A DNA stretch of 45,568 bases from Branchiostoma floridae (Eukaryota; Chordata; Leptocardii; Amphioxiformes; Branchiostomatidae), in NCBI RefSeq assembly GCF_000003815.2, contig NC_049981.1, positions 22,143,521 to 22,189,088 on the forward strand, given 5' to 3'. Made by a program: the position numbers and the translations under genes. The first letter of the stretch is position 1, and each line of letters opens with the position of its first letter. Positions 31,628-41,856 of this stretch are shown in pieces. Under the pieces are notes generated by a model that did no database searches, was not told the DNA's origin, and saw nothing but the letters and a program-made list of their open reading frames with translations.

Positions 31628-32800
31628 CTGAAACAGAAACGTGGGGCTAGAAAACGGCTTGGTTTTACATCCTATTGAAGATTCATAGGTAAAGTCGGCC
31701 TGGGTGTCAGTTGGCGATGGGGCACACCCGGCCGTGTGATAAGATTCCACAGACGGTGCAGACAACTCCAACCTCTCTCTTTGTTTCAGGCGAGCATCCT
31801 CGCCCGGATAACGTCTGGCTGGGAAACTTGTTTCGAAGCCTTTGGAGAGGCTAAGGGCCAGAATGTAGTATTCAATGCTGTTCCCTCCCTTTCCCCCACA
31901 TACGATGGAAAAGTGCCATAATTTATCGTAACTCTCAGAACTGCATCATCTGTGTCTTGTCTCTGCCTCGAGTTTTCCTCAAAATTCTAGTAGCTTGGTG
32001 TCGGTCACCGGCTGGGAGGGGCCATGGTTGTCGGAATGCGAAAAAAAAAAAATTGCAAGCGTGACTATCAGCTTCATCTGTGCCCACCAGTTTCACTCTA
32101 TATCGGGTTTGAACTAAAGTTTGAAAACAAGTTGCCCCGCGCGGGGTCGCCTGTACACCACAGCACGTCCTCATCGTGATATCAGGGCCCACATTCCCCC
32201 GCGCCCGGGGCAAGTCCAAACTGGGTTCGTCCCTGAACTTGCTGCCCTCACGCCAACGAACTCTACCTGAACACAACGGCGGTGGCGTACCTAATTCAGC
32301 GGCAGTGGTGAGGAACTACAATTCAAGAGTTAGGGTAAACAAGCTATGAAAAGTACAAAGTCATGTGTACACTTGTGTACGGAAGCGTGAAAGAAAATGT
32401 TGTTTTGACGCCCCGGCATGGCCCCTACTCAAATCGGGGCCTCCGGAACGGCACAGAACGGCCGTTTTTCATATCATCACAACACAGAAACAACGAACGT
32501 CAACAGCATCATACGTCACAGTAAAGACAGCGTCGGCTCACCTGAATGCTACGAACCTTGAGGACCATTTATTTGCCCAATTTGCCGGGATCTCATCCAG
32601 CGCAAGGCTCGGGCGACTGGCGGCCTGCGTGACTCGCCCCGGCTGCGGTGCGCTGTCGTCTGATCTCCGGAACTTTCCTGTCAGGGGTTTTCCCGCCTTG
32701 TAAGTGACCTTTGACGCCTGTTCTTTACATCTGACCAATCAGCTTCCGCCTAATGTGCTTGTTCGCACTTGTTCGAGCCATTTGATTGGCCGGCGCTTTG
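31628..32800 (-). promoter_or_regulatory. CpG-rich promoter and 5' UTR region of the TASOR-family gene
   Basis: CpG density is visibly higher than elsewhere (for example CCCCGCGCGGGGTCGCC near 32135-32155). Two CCAAT boxes lie at 32735-32739 (plus) and 32785-32789 (ATTGG). An ETS-like CTTCC lies next to the first. A candidate non-coding first exon ends at 32267 with TTCAG|GTAGAG on the minus strand and would splice to 31627. No TATA box is obvious. The region may also fire to the right. Confidence 0.35.
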
Positions 32801-32862
32801 TTATTGTGTTATGACCTGTGTGATGAATACTAGCATCTTTGATCAATTATAACCGTTACATA

Positions 32863-32912
32863 CTGATCAAGGAGGTTGCATAAGTTGAATAACCTCCTAG
32901 TACTGATCAAAA
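32863..32912. repeat. Small stem-loop between TACTGATCAA repeats
   Basis: AGGAGGTT...AACCTCCT forms an 8-bp stem, flanked on both sides by TACTGATCAA. Possibly a very short transposon remnant. Confidence 0.45.
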
Positions 32913-33447
32913 ATTCTTGATGGAAAATTGTTTTTACGGTTTGTCACTTTTTACATCACGGGGATCGATTAATGAAATTAATGACAATTCGTCTGGACGT
33001 TGTCATGTGCATAACTATCCTCGGATCGAGGCGGTGCAAAACTTTCTTCCACGGCACACTACCCTCCACGTGTTACATGTACAGGGCGACTTGCATCCTC
33101 AAATTTTCTGGACGAAGCAAAAACAAATGTCGCCCGTTGTAGATAATTTCAAGCATTCCTGGCGGCTGAGATAATTGATGATGACAGGATTATGTTTTGA
33201 CATCGTTATGCTAGATCTAACACTATCAATGTTGGCATTCCATCTACCACAACAACAACATAGCTGTTAAATAATTGATAACACATTAACACCTGACTTA
33301 CAGGCAAAGGGCGCAAGTTCTATTGGTTGCAGATGATGGCGCAAGATCAGGAATGTTACTTTTTGCAATACCTTTACAACCATATTAACGTTATATACCT
33401 TTATATAACGATTCCAGAAAGTAGCATCGATGACATTATGTAGGGGT

Positions 33448-33619
33448 AACGTCCTTGGTAATTAAAACATAACGTTATATCATCATTATGTGCACACCAG
33501 CCAGGCATTTGCGCAGACGATTAATACACTGAAGAACGTTGTTGACCTTGAAAGATATTCAAACCATTTGTGTCCTAGTCACTCCGTACAACCAAGGACG
33601 TTATTATAACGTCCTTGGT
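33448..33619. repeat. AACGTCCTTGGT inverted repeats
   Basis: AACGTCCTTGGT at 33448 is inverted as ACCAAGGACGTT at 33591 and repeated as AACGTCCTTGGT at 33608. The last two form a near-perfect 29-bp palindrome. Related copies lie at 34319 (AAGGACGTTA) and 36250-36271 (CAAGGACG...CGTCCTTG). It looks like a short-TIR MITE family. Confidence 0.55.
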
Positions 33620-34038
33620 ACAACACAGGTTATTTGGTACTCAAAACAGAACACTTATTAGCGCAGTTCACTGAATTTCAGCATTCCGGATGTGGTCTGA
33701 GTCATCAGAAATAGAGCACAATGAAAGAATTCTTATAGCAGCTACATTCTTTCTTTGTGTGTCATCCCATCTGGCACCAGAACAAGAAGAAAACTGTATT
33801 CCCAAGAACTTTATACGGCTTTCTGAGAAAAGAATAACTAGAAGTTAATAATCTGCCTGTTATACTCGCTGTACTTTGTTCTTCATTTTCATCTGCCTGT
33901 GTTTTCGGGAAAAAGGAACAACGATAATAAAATGTTTCCCATGTCGTCCAAACTGGTAACTGCCTGTATGCACGGCTGATACAATAACATGGGCCTGTTT
34001 TGAAACCGATTGCTATATATTGTTGTTATCATCATCGC

Positions 34039-34062
34039 TGTTGTTGTTGTTGTTGTTGTTGT
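34039..34062. repeat. TTG microsatellite
   Basis: About eight consecutive TTG units. Confidence 0.9.
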
Positions 34063-34171
34063 AATGTTAATCTACTTGTGTAACATGTTACCGCTAGACG
34101 TGGGAGCTGTCATCGTTTCGAGGTGTTAGTTGCGTTTCTCCCAGGTCTTATATGGAAAGCTCTTTCCCGCG

Positions 34172-34302
34172 TAATCTCGAACCAGATCCACGGTGCGTAA
34201 TGTATCAAACTTCCCGGTGCCCGTTTGACTCCCTTGGCCGGCTACACTCCTTGGCTAGCTTTGATACTATCTTATGGCACCGTAGGATCTGCTTGGAGAT
34301 TA
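34172..34302. mobile_element. Palindromic MITE, family B copy 2
   Basis: TAATCTCGAACCAGATCC on the left pairs with GGATCTGCTTGGAGATTA on the right. The arms continue with ACGGTGCGTAATGTATCAAA/TTTGATACTATCTTATGGC and GGCCGGCTA-type sequence. Non-coding, 131 bp. Confidence 0.7.
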
Positions 34303-34364
34303 TTTCCCACGGTATCTGCCAAGGACGTTAGATCTACATAAAGTTATAACCGTTGTATGATTTG

Positions 34365-34797
34365 TAGCCTCCTTCGATGGCGTCTCTGGGGGCATTGCTG
34401 AGGGTCTGCATGCTCTTTTACGTAAGGCGTAGGCAGCCAATTTTATTTCCCGTAATTCGTAGGGAAAACCATCTTATCTACGTAATTCGTAGCGAGGCGA
34501 CCAAATTTAGCGTAATTGCCTTCCTTGATTTAGCGTAATACGTAGGGGGTTCTTTTAAATTCAGCGTAAATCGTTGTCGGAACTCCCCATGCAGACCCTC
34601 ATTGCTGGACTTGCTGCGATTCGCCATTTAACCGGGAATACGTCGGGGAAGAAAAATTCCAGGGTTGGGCAATTTCGCCTAGCCCGTACAAGCTTTCCGG
34701 TGTATATTCCTTTCCCGGCATAATATTCCCGGTTAAAAATCGCGAATCGACCTAAAACCCCTGTCAAGCTTCCCAGAGAGGCCGATGAAGGAGGCTA
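34365..34797. mobile_element. Foldback element with nested palindrome
   Basis: The ends TAGCCTCCTTCGATGGCGTC and its partner at 34770-34797 (GATGAAGGAGGCTA) are inverted. Inside, GAGGGTCTGCATG/CATGCAGACCCTC pair at 34400/34589. The left half holds six spaced copies of CGTAATTCGTAGGG-like sequence (34421, 34451, 34481, 34511, 34533, 34564). The right half holds a second palindrome at 34617-34749 (CGATTCGCCATTTAACCGGG against CCCGGTTAAAAATCGCGAATCG). Either one composite element or one inserted into another. Confidence 0.65.
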
Positions 34798-35268
34798 ATA
34801 ATAGTGATGGTCAGTCACTCAGTGATTACATTACGCTACGTCCCAGCAAGGAACTTTCCGAAGCTATCTCCTTGTTCCCAGTTTGTCAACTTGACATCTA
34901 ATAATTCGTCAGGATTCTGCAACTCATTCGGGACCTTTGGTATGCAAGAAGTCGTTTCCATTACAAAACCCTCGAGGCCCAGGTGGCAACAGCGCCAATC
35001 AATCAGAGATCTCCAGCACAGATTTTACACAATACCTTCAGTGTTTTCTGACAGACGGCACACGCTCGGGAACTGCCAGGCCTGTGCCTGGAGTCTTTTT
35101 GGCATCATGAGAGCGCATTTTATAGCTAGGGATGAGCGTTTTTATCTCTAACACCTCTATCGAGTTTTACTTGATCCAAAGAGGTTATAACCTTGCTTGA
35201 TCATCCATTACCTCACTTGACCCAAGGATAATGAATGAATGATATGAATGAAATAATACTAGTAATCA

Positions 35269-35382
35269 GCCTCTTTCTCTCTGTGTCTCCCTCTCTCTCA
35301 CTGTCTCTCTCTCTCCCTGTCTCTGTCTCTGTGTCTCTCTCTCTCTCTCTTTCTATCTCTCTCTTTCTCTCTCTCTTTCAGA
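35269..35382. repeat. TCTC polypyrimidine microsatellite
   Basis: About 110 bp of interrupted (TC)n with TG and TT steps. The flanks (34798-36521) hold no supported gene. Confidence 0.85.
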
Positions 35383-36530
35383 ATACCGTATTACATAATA
35401 GAGTTAGAGTAGTACAGTAGAGCCTAACAGCCAGTTAGGTAGGGGTTTCCCCCACTGTACACGGCCGACAGAAAAAAACCAACATGTGGCTTATCTCTAC
35501 AACTTGTACAAGAACAGGTTGCGTTCGGGAGGGAGTTCCTCTAGTGATCGCGATTTCCTTCCTCAGTCTACAATCCTTTGTCCACAAGGAAGGAAAATTG
35601 TGAAAGAAATAGGACCAAATAGCGGTCACCACTAGCCCAATCCTGCCCCATCGAAACCTTTGCTTGGAGAAATACAGTGCTTATCGACTATGAATTAGCA
35701 TGGCTTACTTGTAATCGTGCGATATGACGGTGTCACGAGTCTAGTCTTCCCACACCCCTCGCCCTCCCGGTCCGAGTCCGAAAACTGAGCCTCTCTAGAC
35801 TGGATTCTGCCTCGGCGTACGCCGTACAGTGTTCATGTGTGGCCATCCATGTGTCACCAGGTTTCCAAGAAGTTTCGTCCACTTTCTTGTTCCATCCACG
35901 TGCACAGTTTGTAACAGTGGGGGATCCTTTGTCTTCCTTTAGTCACTTCCTGTGGCCTGAAATGCACCGTGACATCGCAGTGACGGGTACTTCCTTATAT
36001 AGACGTGGTCAAAACTTTCCAAGATGCTGATGATGCCAGGGAGGTAACCAAGAGGTAACTGATGACCATGGACCAACCTTGACCATGGACAGGCGAGGGG
36101 CTGAAGACACCCGGGCATGAAATGAGATGAGAGATGCGACCACTGCAGGACGGTAACGATCCTAGCCTGGATGGCAGGCTGTTTCCCGAGCCTATAGTAA
36201 TACATGGCAACTCCTGTGCTCTTGGGCTCTCTAGGGCTACTAGTCTGTGCAAGGACGATATAACGTCCTTGATCTGTGTAATACAAACTCGATCTGTTCA
36301 GGGCTGTAACTGGCCCCTCTAGATCCCTCTAGATAATAGTAGAGGCCAGCAATAGTGGGCGGGAGTTCTACAGCAGACCCCCTGACTGAGTTAGACCCTG
36401 ATATATATTGAGATCGGACCAGAGTCTGGTATCCACTCTGCAAGGACAGTACAGTACAAGGATCCTAGTAAGGATAGAGAAGAGTGGTGGGGGATTTGAT
36501 TATCATTAATGGGTTGATCACGCCCACTAC

Positions 36531-37661
36531 GGGTCTCACTAAATACCGAAAACAACCGAAAACAACCGAAAACAACCGAAAACAACTTTCACTAAATACC
36601 GAAAACAACCGAAAACAACTTTCACTAAATACCGAAAACAACCGAAAACAACTTTCACTAATTACCGAAAACAACCGAAAACAACTTTCACTAAATACCG
36701 AAAACAACTCGACACAACCATAAACAACAGACAATAATTTCAGTGGGCTATTATTTAATAATTTTGACTTTATTTTGGACAGGAGTTAGCCTACGATGGA
36801 TTTATTTGTTTGACGACCCCTGTTATTAATACAATATTAGTAATAATAAAGTCAACGATCTCCTTTGCCTGTTCGAATATATTAATGTTCGCATTCAGAT
36901 TCACGGACCCTGTACGTTATAAACGGGGACTGCTTGGTCAACTCGCAAACTCATCAATGGATATCTATATTACTTGGCATCTATTGTGTAACTCCAAGCA
37001 GAGGTAACAGTAGGGGCGGGTTGTAGTATTGGCCACAACAAGAAATAGCAGTCACTGCTATCCCCCGACGAAATCTCTGCTTGGAAAATAGGTTTGCTTA
37101 TTAATTACTGCTGGGAAATTCTGCTGCCTATATACCTTTTTTCTTTCTAGCAACCAAAACATTCTAGTATATTTCTTGCTCAATTATAACGCATTTCCGC
37201 TGCCATAACAAATCGATTTAAACAGAAAAACCGCAAACGTGTATTACCACAGAGGCCCCAAATTAAACTATTAAGTGATCAAAATATGGATTTTGCTTTA
37301 CACCATAAAGCAGCGTGTAATCGATGGAAAGGTGTTTTCACCGGCTACATCCCCTTTGCTGAAAGAATCCTTCCTTCAGAATCACTCCATTATCTCCCTC
37401 GGCCGTGGAAAAAATAATTCAAGGAGAGTAACCAGTAGATGAAGATAAAATAGACATTGTTGTTGTTTACGAGTTGTTTTCCGGCTTTTTTCGGGTTCTG
37501 TTAGGTTGTTCATGATTGCTTTGACATTTTTTAGGTGGCTTCGAGTTGTTTTCGGTATTTACCGAGTTGTTTTCGGTTGTTTTCGGTATATTTCAAGTTG
37601 TTTTCGGTTGTTTTCGGTTGTTTTCGGTTGTTTTCGGTTGTTTTCGGTATTTAGTGAGACC
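36531..37661. mobile_element. Foldback MULE-like element with 10-bp satellite arms
   Basis: The 9-bp direct repeat GCCCACTAC flanks it at 36522-36530 and 37662-37670. The ends are GGGTCTCACTAAATACCG and the inverse CGGTATTTAGTGAGACC. The subterminal arms are tandem copies of the 10-mer CGAAAACAAC, broken by TTTCACTAAATAC on the left. The inverse TTGTTTTCGG appears on the right. A 9-bp target and long repeat-bearing arms fit a Mutator-like (MULE) foldback element; Merlin is the alternative. The internal 750 bp has no transposase and includes a family-A MITE. Confidence 0.75.
36989..37090. mobile_element. Family A MITE, degraded copy 3 nested in the foldback element
   Basis: TA-ACTCCAAGCAGAGGTAAC on the left, ATCTCTGCTTGGAAAATA on the right. 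The interior has diverged. It lies wholly inside the 36531-37661 element. Confidence 0.6.
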
Positions 37662-37968
37662 GCCCACTACCACTGTAATGTGATGCAGGACATATTCGGT
37701 AGCCTAGTAGAAGCCAGATTGTTCCAGGGCTCGTGCAGATCATCTCCTGACCTCTAAAAGACCTCGTTAATTGCCCATCTATTTGTATGTATAGTCCAGG
37801 CATCTAACATGAAAACAAGCACGGAACAAACACCCCAGACCAGACCAGGGTCAGGTCGTTTCGTCAGGGGAATGCCTGAGCATCATCAGAGGGACGATTA
37901 ATCTCCAAGCAGATCCAGCAGGTAGCATAAGATGTTGTTGGATGTCCATCGTCACTTCGATGATGACT

Positions 37969-38460
37969 TCAATGGCGTCTCTGGTGCGACCGAAGGCCGA
38001 AGGCCGAGGCGCATATGCGTCCGCATGTCGGGCACACGACAGCGGTGCTGGGGATGGGTCTTCCCTCCTTCTCTTTCTCCTTCCTGTCTTGTCGTTTCTT
38101 CTCTATTTCATTCAGTCTATTGTTTTCAAAGTTTTTTACTCCCTGATGGACAACATGACGCCATGCGCATCTGTCCATTGCAGTAGTCTCCCATTCCCGG
38201 TGTGGAATGCTGCATGCGGAGAGGGACGACTTCAGTGAGTCCTTGTAGCGCTTGTAAGGACGTCCGACTTTTCTCGTGCCGGAAGCAAGCTCACAGTAGA
38301 ACACTGTCTTCGGGAGTCGTGCTTCGTCCATGCGCACCACATGGCCAGCCCATCTCAGCTGAGCTTTCATGATGAGCGCTTCAATGCCCATCATGTTTGC
38401 TCGACGGAGCACTTCTGTGTTGGGAACCTTGTCTGTCCAGGAGATACCCATAATTCTGCG
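37969..38460 (-). pseudogene. LINE ORF, C-terminal part beyond the insertion
   Basis: Continues the same protein after the insertion: LRRIMGISWTDKVPNTEVL, then MKAQLRWAGHVVRMDEARLP, then RKVGRPYKRYKDSLKSSL. It ends in CPTCGRICASAFGLRSHQRRH-like sequence, written here only as a C-x2-C...H-x3-H finger. Stop TGA at 37969-37971. It has no start of its own. Upstream open codons up to 38559 belong to the inserted element. Confidence 0.8.
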
Positions 38461-38989
38461 CAGGTGTTCCAGGAATGAGTGTACCCCAGGAAAATCGGTC
38501 CCCCTTACACGGTGGGCGTGGCCTAAAAAGTACGAAGGCCCACAGCAACATTTAAGCACACAGCCGGGATTCTCTGCCCCCTATTGAATTAATGTATAAC
38601 AGGTGAATAGGGACACATTTTCCCGGGGTTTAAGCCGGGATTTTCTGTCCCCTCACTAAATGCATTACAAGAATGGGGACATATTTTCCCGTTTTTTTAA
38701 AGACATATCTCGTAATATAACGTTTAAGAAAATGAACGTTAAGTGAACAAGAAGGCTCATTAGTTCGACATTTGTAGGGATTCCAGGTTAACATATCCCA
38801 AAGGTGTCCATCAGCTACAAGTCAACTAGTCTCACTGTGGTCAAATTTGAAACCTGTTTCTCGACTTGAAACTACAACTCTTGACATTAATTTCAATGTT
38901 TCTAAAACAAATAAATATGACTTTTTGGAGATGCCTTACGGGTGAATGGGACATATTTCCCCGGGGTAACCAGTATTTCCCGTCCCCTC

Positions 38990-39832
38990 ACTGAATGACT
39001 ATAACAGATGAATGGGGACAGATTTTCCTAGGATTTTCTGTCCCCTCGCTGAATGTATTACGAGAATGGGGACACATTTTCCTAGGATTTTCTGTCCCCT
39101 CACTGAATGTATTACGAGAATGGGGACACATTTTCCTAGGATTTTCTGTCCCCTCACTGAATGACTACAACAGATGAATGGGGACACATTTTCCTAGGAT
39201 TTTCTGTCCCCTCGCAGAATGACTACAACAGATGAATGGGGACACATTTTCCTAGGATTTTCTGTCCCCTCGCTGAATGTATTACGAGAATGGGGACACA
39301 TTTTCCTAGGATTTTCGGTCCCCTCACTGAATGACTACAACAGATGAATGGGGACACATTTTCCAGGGATTTTCTGTCCCCTCGCAGAATGACTACAACA
39401 GATGAATGGGGACACATTTTCCTAGGATTTTCTGTCCCCTCGCTGAATGTATTACGAGAATGGGGACACATTTTCCTAGGATTTTCGGTCCCCTCACTGA
39501 ATGACTACAACAGATGAATGGGGACACATTTTCCTAGGATTTTCTGTCCCCTCGCAGAATGTATTACGAGAATGGGGACACATTTTCCTAGGATTTTCTG
39601 TCCCCTCGCAGAATGACTACAACAGATGAATGGGGACACATTTTCCTAGGATTTTCTGTCCCCTCGCAGAATATATTACGAGAATGGGGACACATTTTCC
39701 TAGGATTTTCGGTCCCCTCACTGAATGACTACAACAGATGAATGGGGACACATTTTCCTAGGATTTTCTGTCCCCTCGCTTAATGTATTACGAGAATGGG
39801 AACACAATTTCCTAGGATTTTCAGTCCCCTCA
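38990..39832 (+). repeat. Satellite array, left arm (54/58-bp units)
   Basis: Units are of two kinds. The 54-bp kind starts TGAATGTATTACGAGAAT and the 58-bp kind starts TGAATGACTACAACAGATGA. Both continue GGGGACACATTTTCC-TAGG-ATTTTCTGTCCCC-TCGC. Each unit has GGGGACA/TGTCCCC arms around CCTAGG. The two kinds are mixed, so higher-order shuffling has occurred. Confidence 0.85.
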
Positions 39833-39949
39833 NNNNNNNNNNNNNNNNNNNNNNNNNNNNNNNNNNNNNNNNNNNNNNNNNNNNNNNNNNNNNNNNNNNN
39901 NNNNNNNNNNNNNNNNNNNNNNNNNNNNNNNNGATCATATTACGTACGC

Positions 39950-41400
39950 ACGGGACTAAATCCTAGGAAAATGTGTCCCCATTCTCGTAATACATTCTGC
40001 GAGAGGACAGAAAATCCTAGGAAAATGTGTCCCCATTCATCTGTAGTAGTCATTCAGTGAGGGGACAGAAAATCCTAGGAAAATGTGTCCCCATTCTCGT
40101 AATACATTAAGCGAGGGGACAGAAAATCCCGGGAAAATGTTTCCTCATTCACCTGTAATACATTCCGTGAGGGGACAGAAAATCCTAGGAAAATGTGTCC
40201 CAATTCTCGTAATACATTCAGTGAGGGGACAGAAAATCATAGGAAAATGTGTCCCCATTCTCGTAATACATTCTGCGAGGGGACAGAAAATCCTAGGAAA
40301 ATGTGTCCCCATTCTCGTAATACATTCTGCGAGAGGACAGAAAATCCTAGGAAAATGTGTCCCCATTCATCTGTTGTAGTCATTCAGTGAGGGGACAGAA
40401 AATCCTAGGAAAATGTGTCCCCATTCTCGTAATACATTAAGCGAGGGGACAGAAAATCCCGGGAAAATGTTTCCTCATTCACCTCTAATACATTCCGTGA
40501 GGGGACAAAAAATCCTAGGAAAATGTGTCCCCATTCATCTGTTGTAGTCATTCAGTGAGGGGACAGAAAATCCTAGGAAAATGTGTCCCCATTCTCGTAA
40601 TACATTAAGCGAGAGGACAGAAAATCCTAGGAAAATGTGTCCCCATTCATCTGTTGTAGTCATTCAGTGAGGGGACAGAAAATCCTAGGAAAATGTGTCC
40701 CCATTCTCGTAATACATTCTGCGAGGGGACAGAAAATCCTAGGAAAATGTGTCCCCATTCATCCGTTGTAGTCATTCAGTGAGGGGACAGAAAATCCTAG
40801 GAAAATGTGTCCCCATTCTCGTAATACATTAAGCGAGGGGACAGAAAATCCCGGGAAAATGTTTCCTCATTCATATGTTATACATTCCGTGAGGGGACAG
40901 GAAATCCTAGGAAAATGTGTCCCCATTCTCGTAATACATTAAGCGAGGGGACAGAAAATCCTAGGAAAATGTGTCCCCATTCTCGTAATACATTAAGCGA
41001 GGGGACAGAAAATCCTAGGAAAATGTGTCCCCATTCTCGTAATACATTCAGCGAGGGGACTGAAAATCCTAGGAAAATGTGTCCCCATTCTCGTAATACA
41101 TTCTGCGAGGGGACAGAAAATCCTAGGAAAATGTGTCCCCATTCATCTGTTGTAGTCATTCAGTGAGGGGACAGAAAATCCTAGGAAAATGTGTCCCCAT
41201 TCATCTGTTTTACATTCCGTGAGGGGACAGAAAATCCCGGGAAAATGTGTCCCCATTCTTGTAACACATTCAGCGAGGGGACAGAAAATCCCGGGGAAAT
41301 GTGTCCCCATTCATCTGTTATACATTAAGTGAGGGGACAGAATATCCTAGGAAAATGTGTACCCATTCATCTGTTATAGTCATTCAGTCGGTTACCCTCG
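39950..41400 (-). repeat. Satellite array, right arm (inverted)
   Basis: The same 54/58-bp units in the opposite orientation, with about 25 copies. A variant with CCCGGG in place of CCTAGG, and TTTCCTCATTCA, recurs at about 40120, 40460 and 40850. This shows a higher-order period of roughly 340-390 bp. Confidence 0.85.
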
Positions 41401-41856
41401 GGAAATATGTCCCCAATCACCCGTAATGCATTCGATGGCCAAAAAGTCGAAAAACATGTTTTAAATTTGACCTAAGTGAGACTAGTTGACTTTTAGTTGA
41501 GGGGACATTAATCCCGAGTACCTTTGGGGATATGTTAACCTGGAATCCCTACAAATGCCAAACTAATGAGCCTTTTTCGTTCACTGAACGTTCATATCTT
41601 TTTAATGCTGTATTACGAGACATGTCTTCAAGATGAAAAAAAGGGTGGGCATCGGAAGATCTAAGGGCACCGAAAATCTAATCTGCCCGGGAAAATGGGC
41701 CCCCTTCTTTCAATCACTACAAAAAGTATGTTTGTTCTTTAAACATTCAAGTTTAAGATGTGCGTTACATTAAAAACAGCTTTCAATGTTGAAATATAGC
41801 ATATAATAGTCTTTGTTGCTGTGGGCTTTCGTACTTTTAGGCCACGCCCACCGGCC

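Larger units (their letters stand above)
32913..34171. other. Intergenic DNA with no supported gene
   Basis: AT-rich. It contains the ACGTCCTTGG inverted repeats at 33448-33619 and a TTG microsatellite at 34039-34062. Open frames are short and unremarkable. Confidence 0.5.

Noticed and set aside
31628-31920. Minus-strand frame with RRYPGEDARLKQRE, recalling the PGEDA of NPY-type peptides
   Set aside because: There is no signal peptide, no C-terminal RxRY-Gly amidation site, and a splice acceptor at 31628 makes it intron or UTR.
31736-31921. Plus-strand frame with GWETCFEAFGEAKGQN
   Set aside because: Short and overlaps the promoter region. No domain recognised; the TTTCAG before it is not enough to call a plus-strand gene.
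36465-36734. Frame with repeated CFRLFSVFSES
   Set aside because: Translation of the CGAAAACAAC satellite arm of the foldback element.
38995-41166. Long open frames with an 18-residue repeat (EWGHIFLGFSVPSLNVLR type) on both strands
   Set aside because: The 54-bp unit is a multiple of three, so frames stay open by chance. 58-bp units break them and there is no start or codon bias.
38990-41400. CRISPR-like look: dozens of regular 54-58-bp units
   Set aside because: There are no unique spacers. Whole units repeat and the array is inverted within a transposon in animal DNA.
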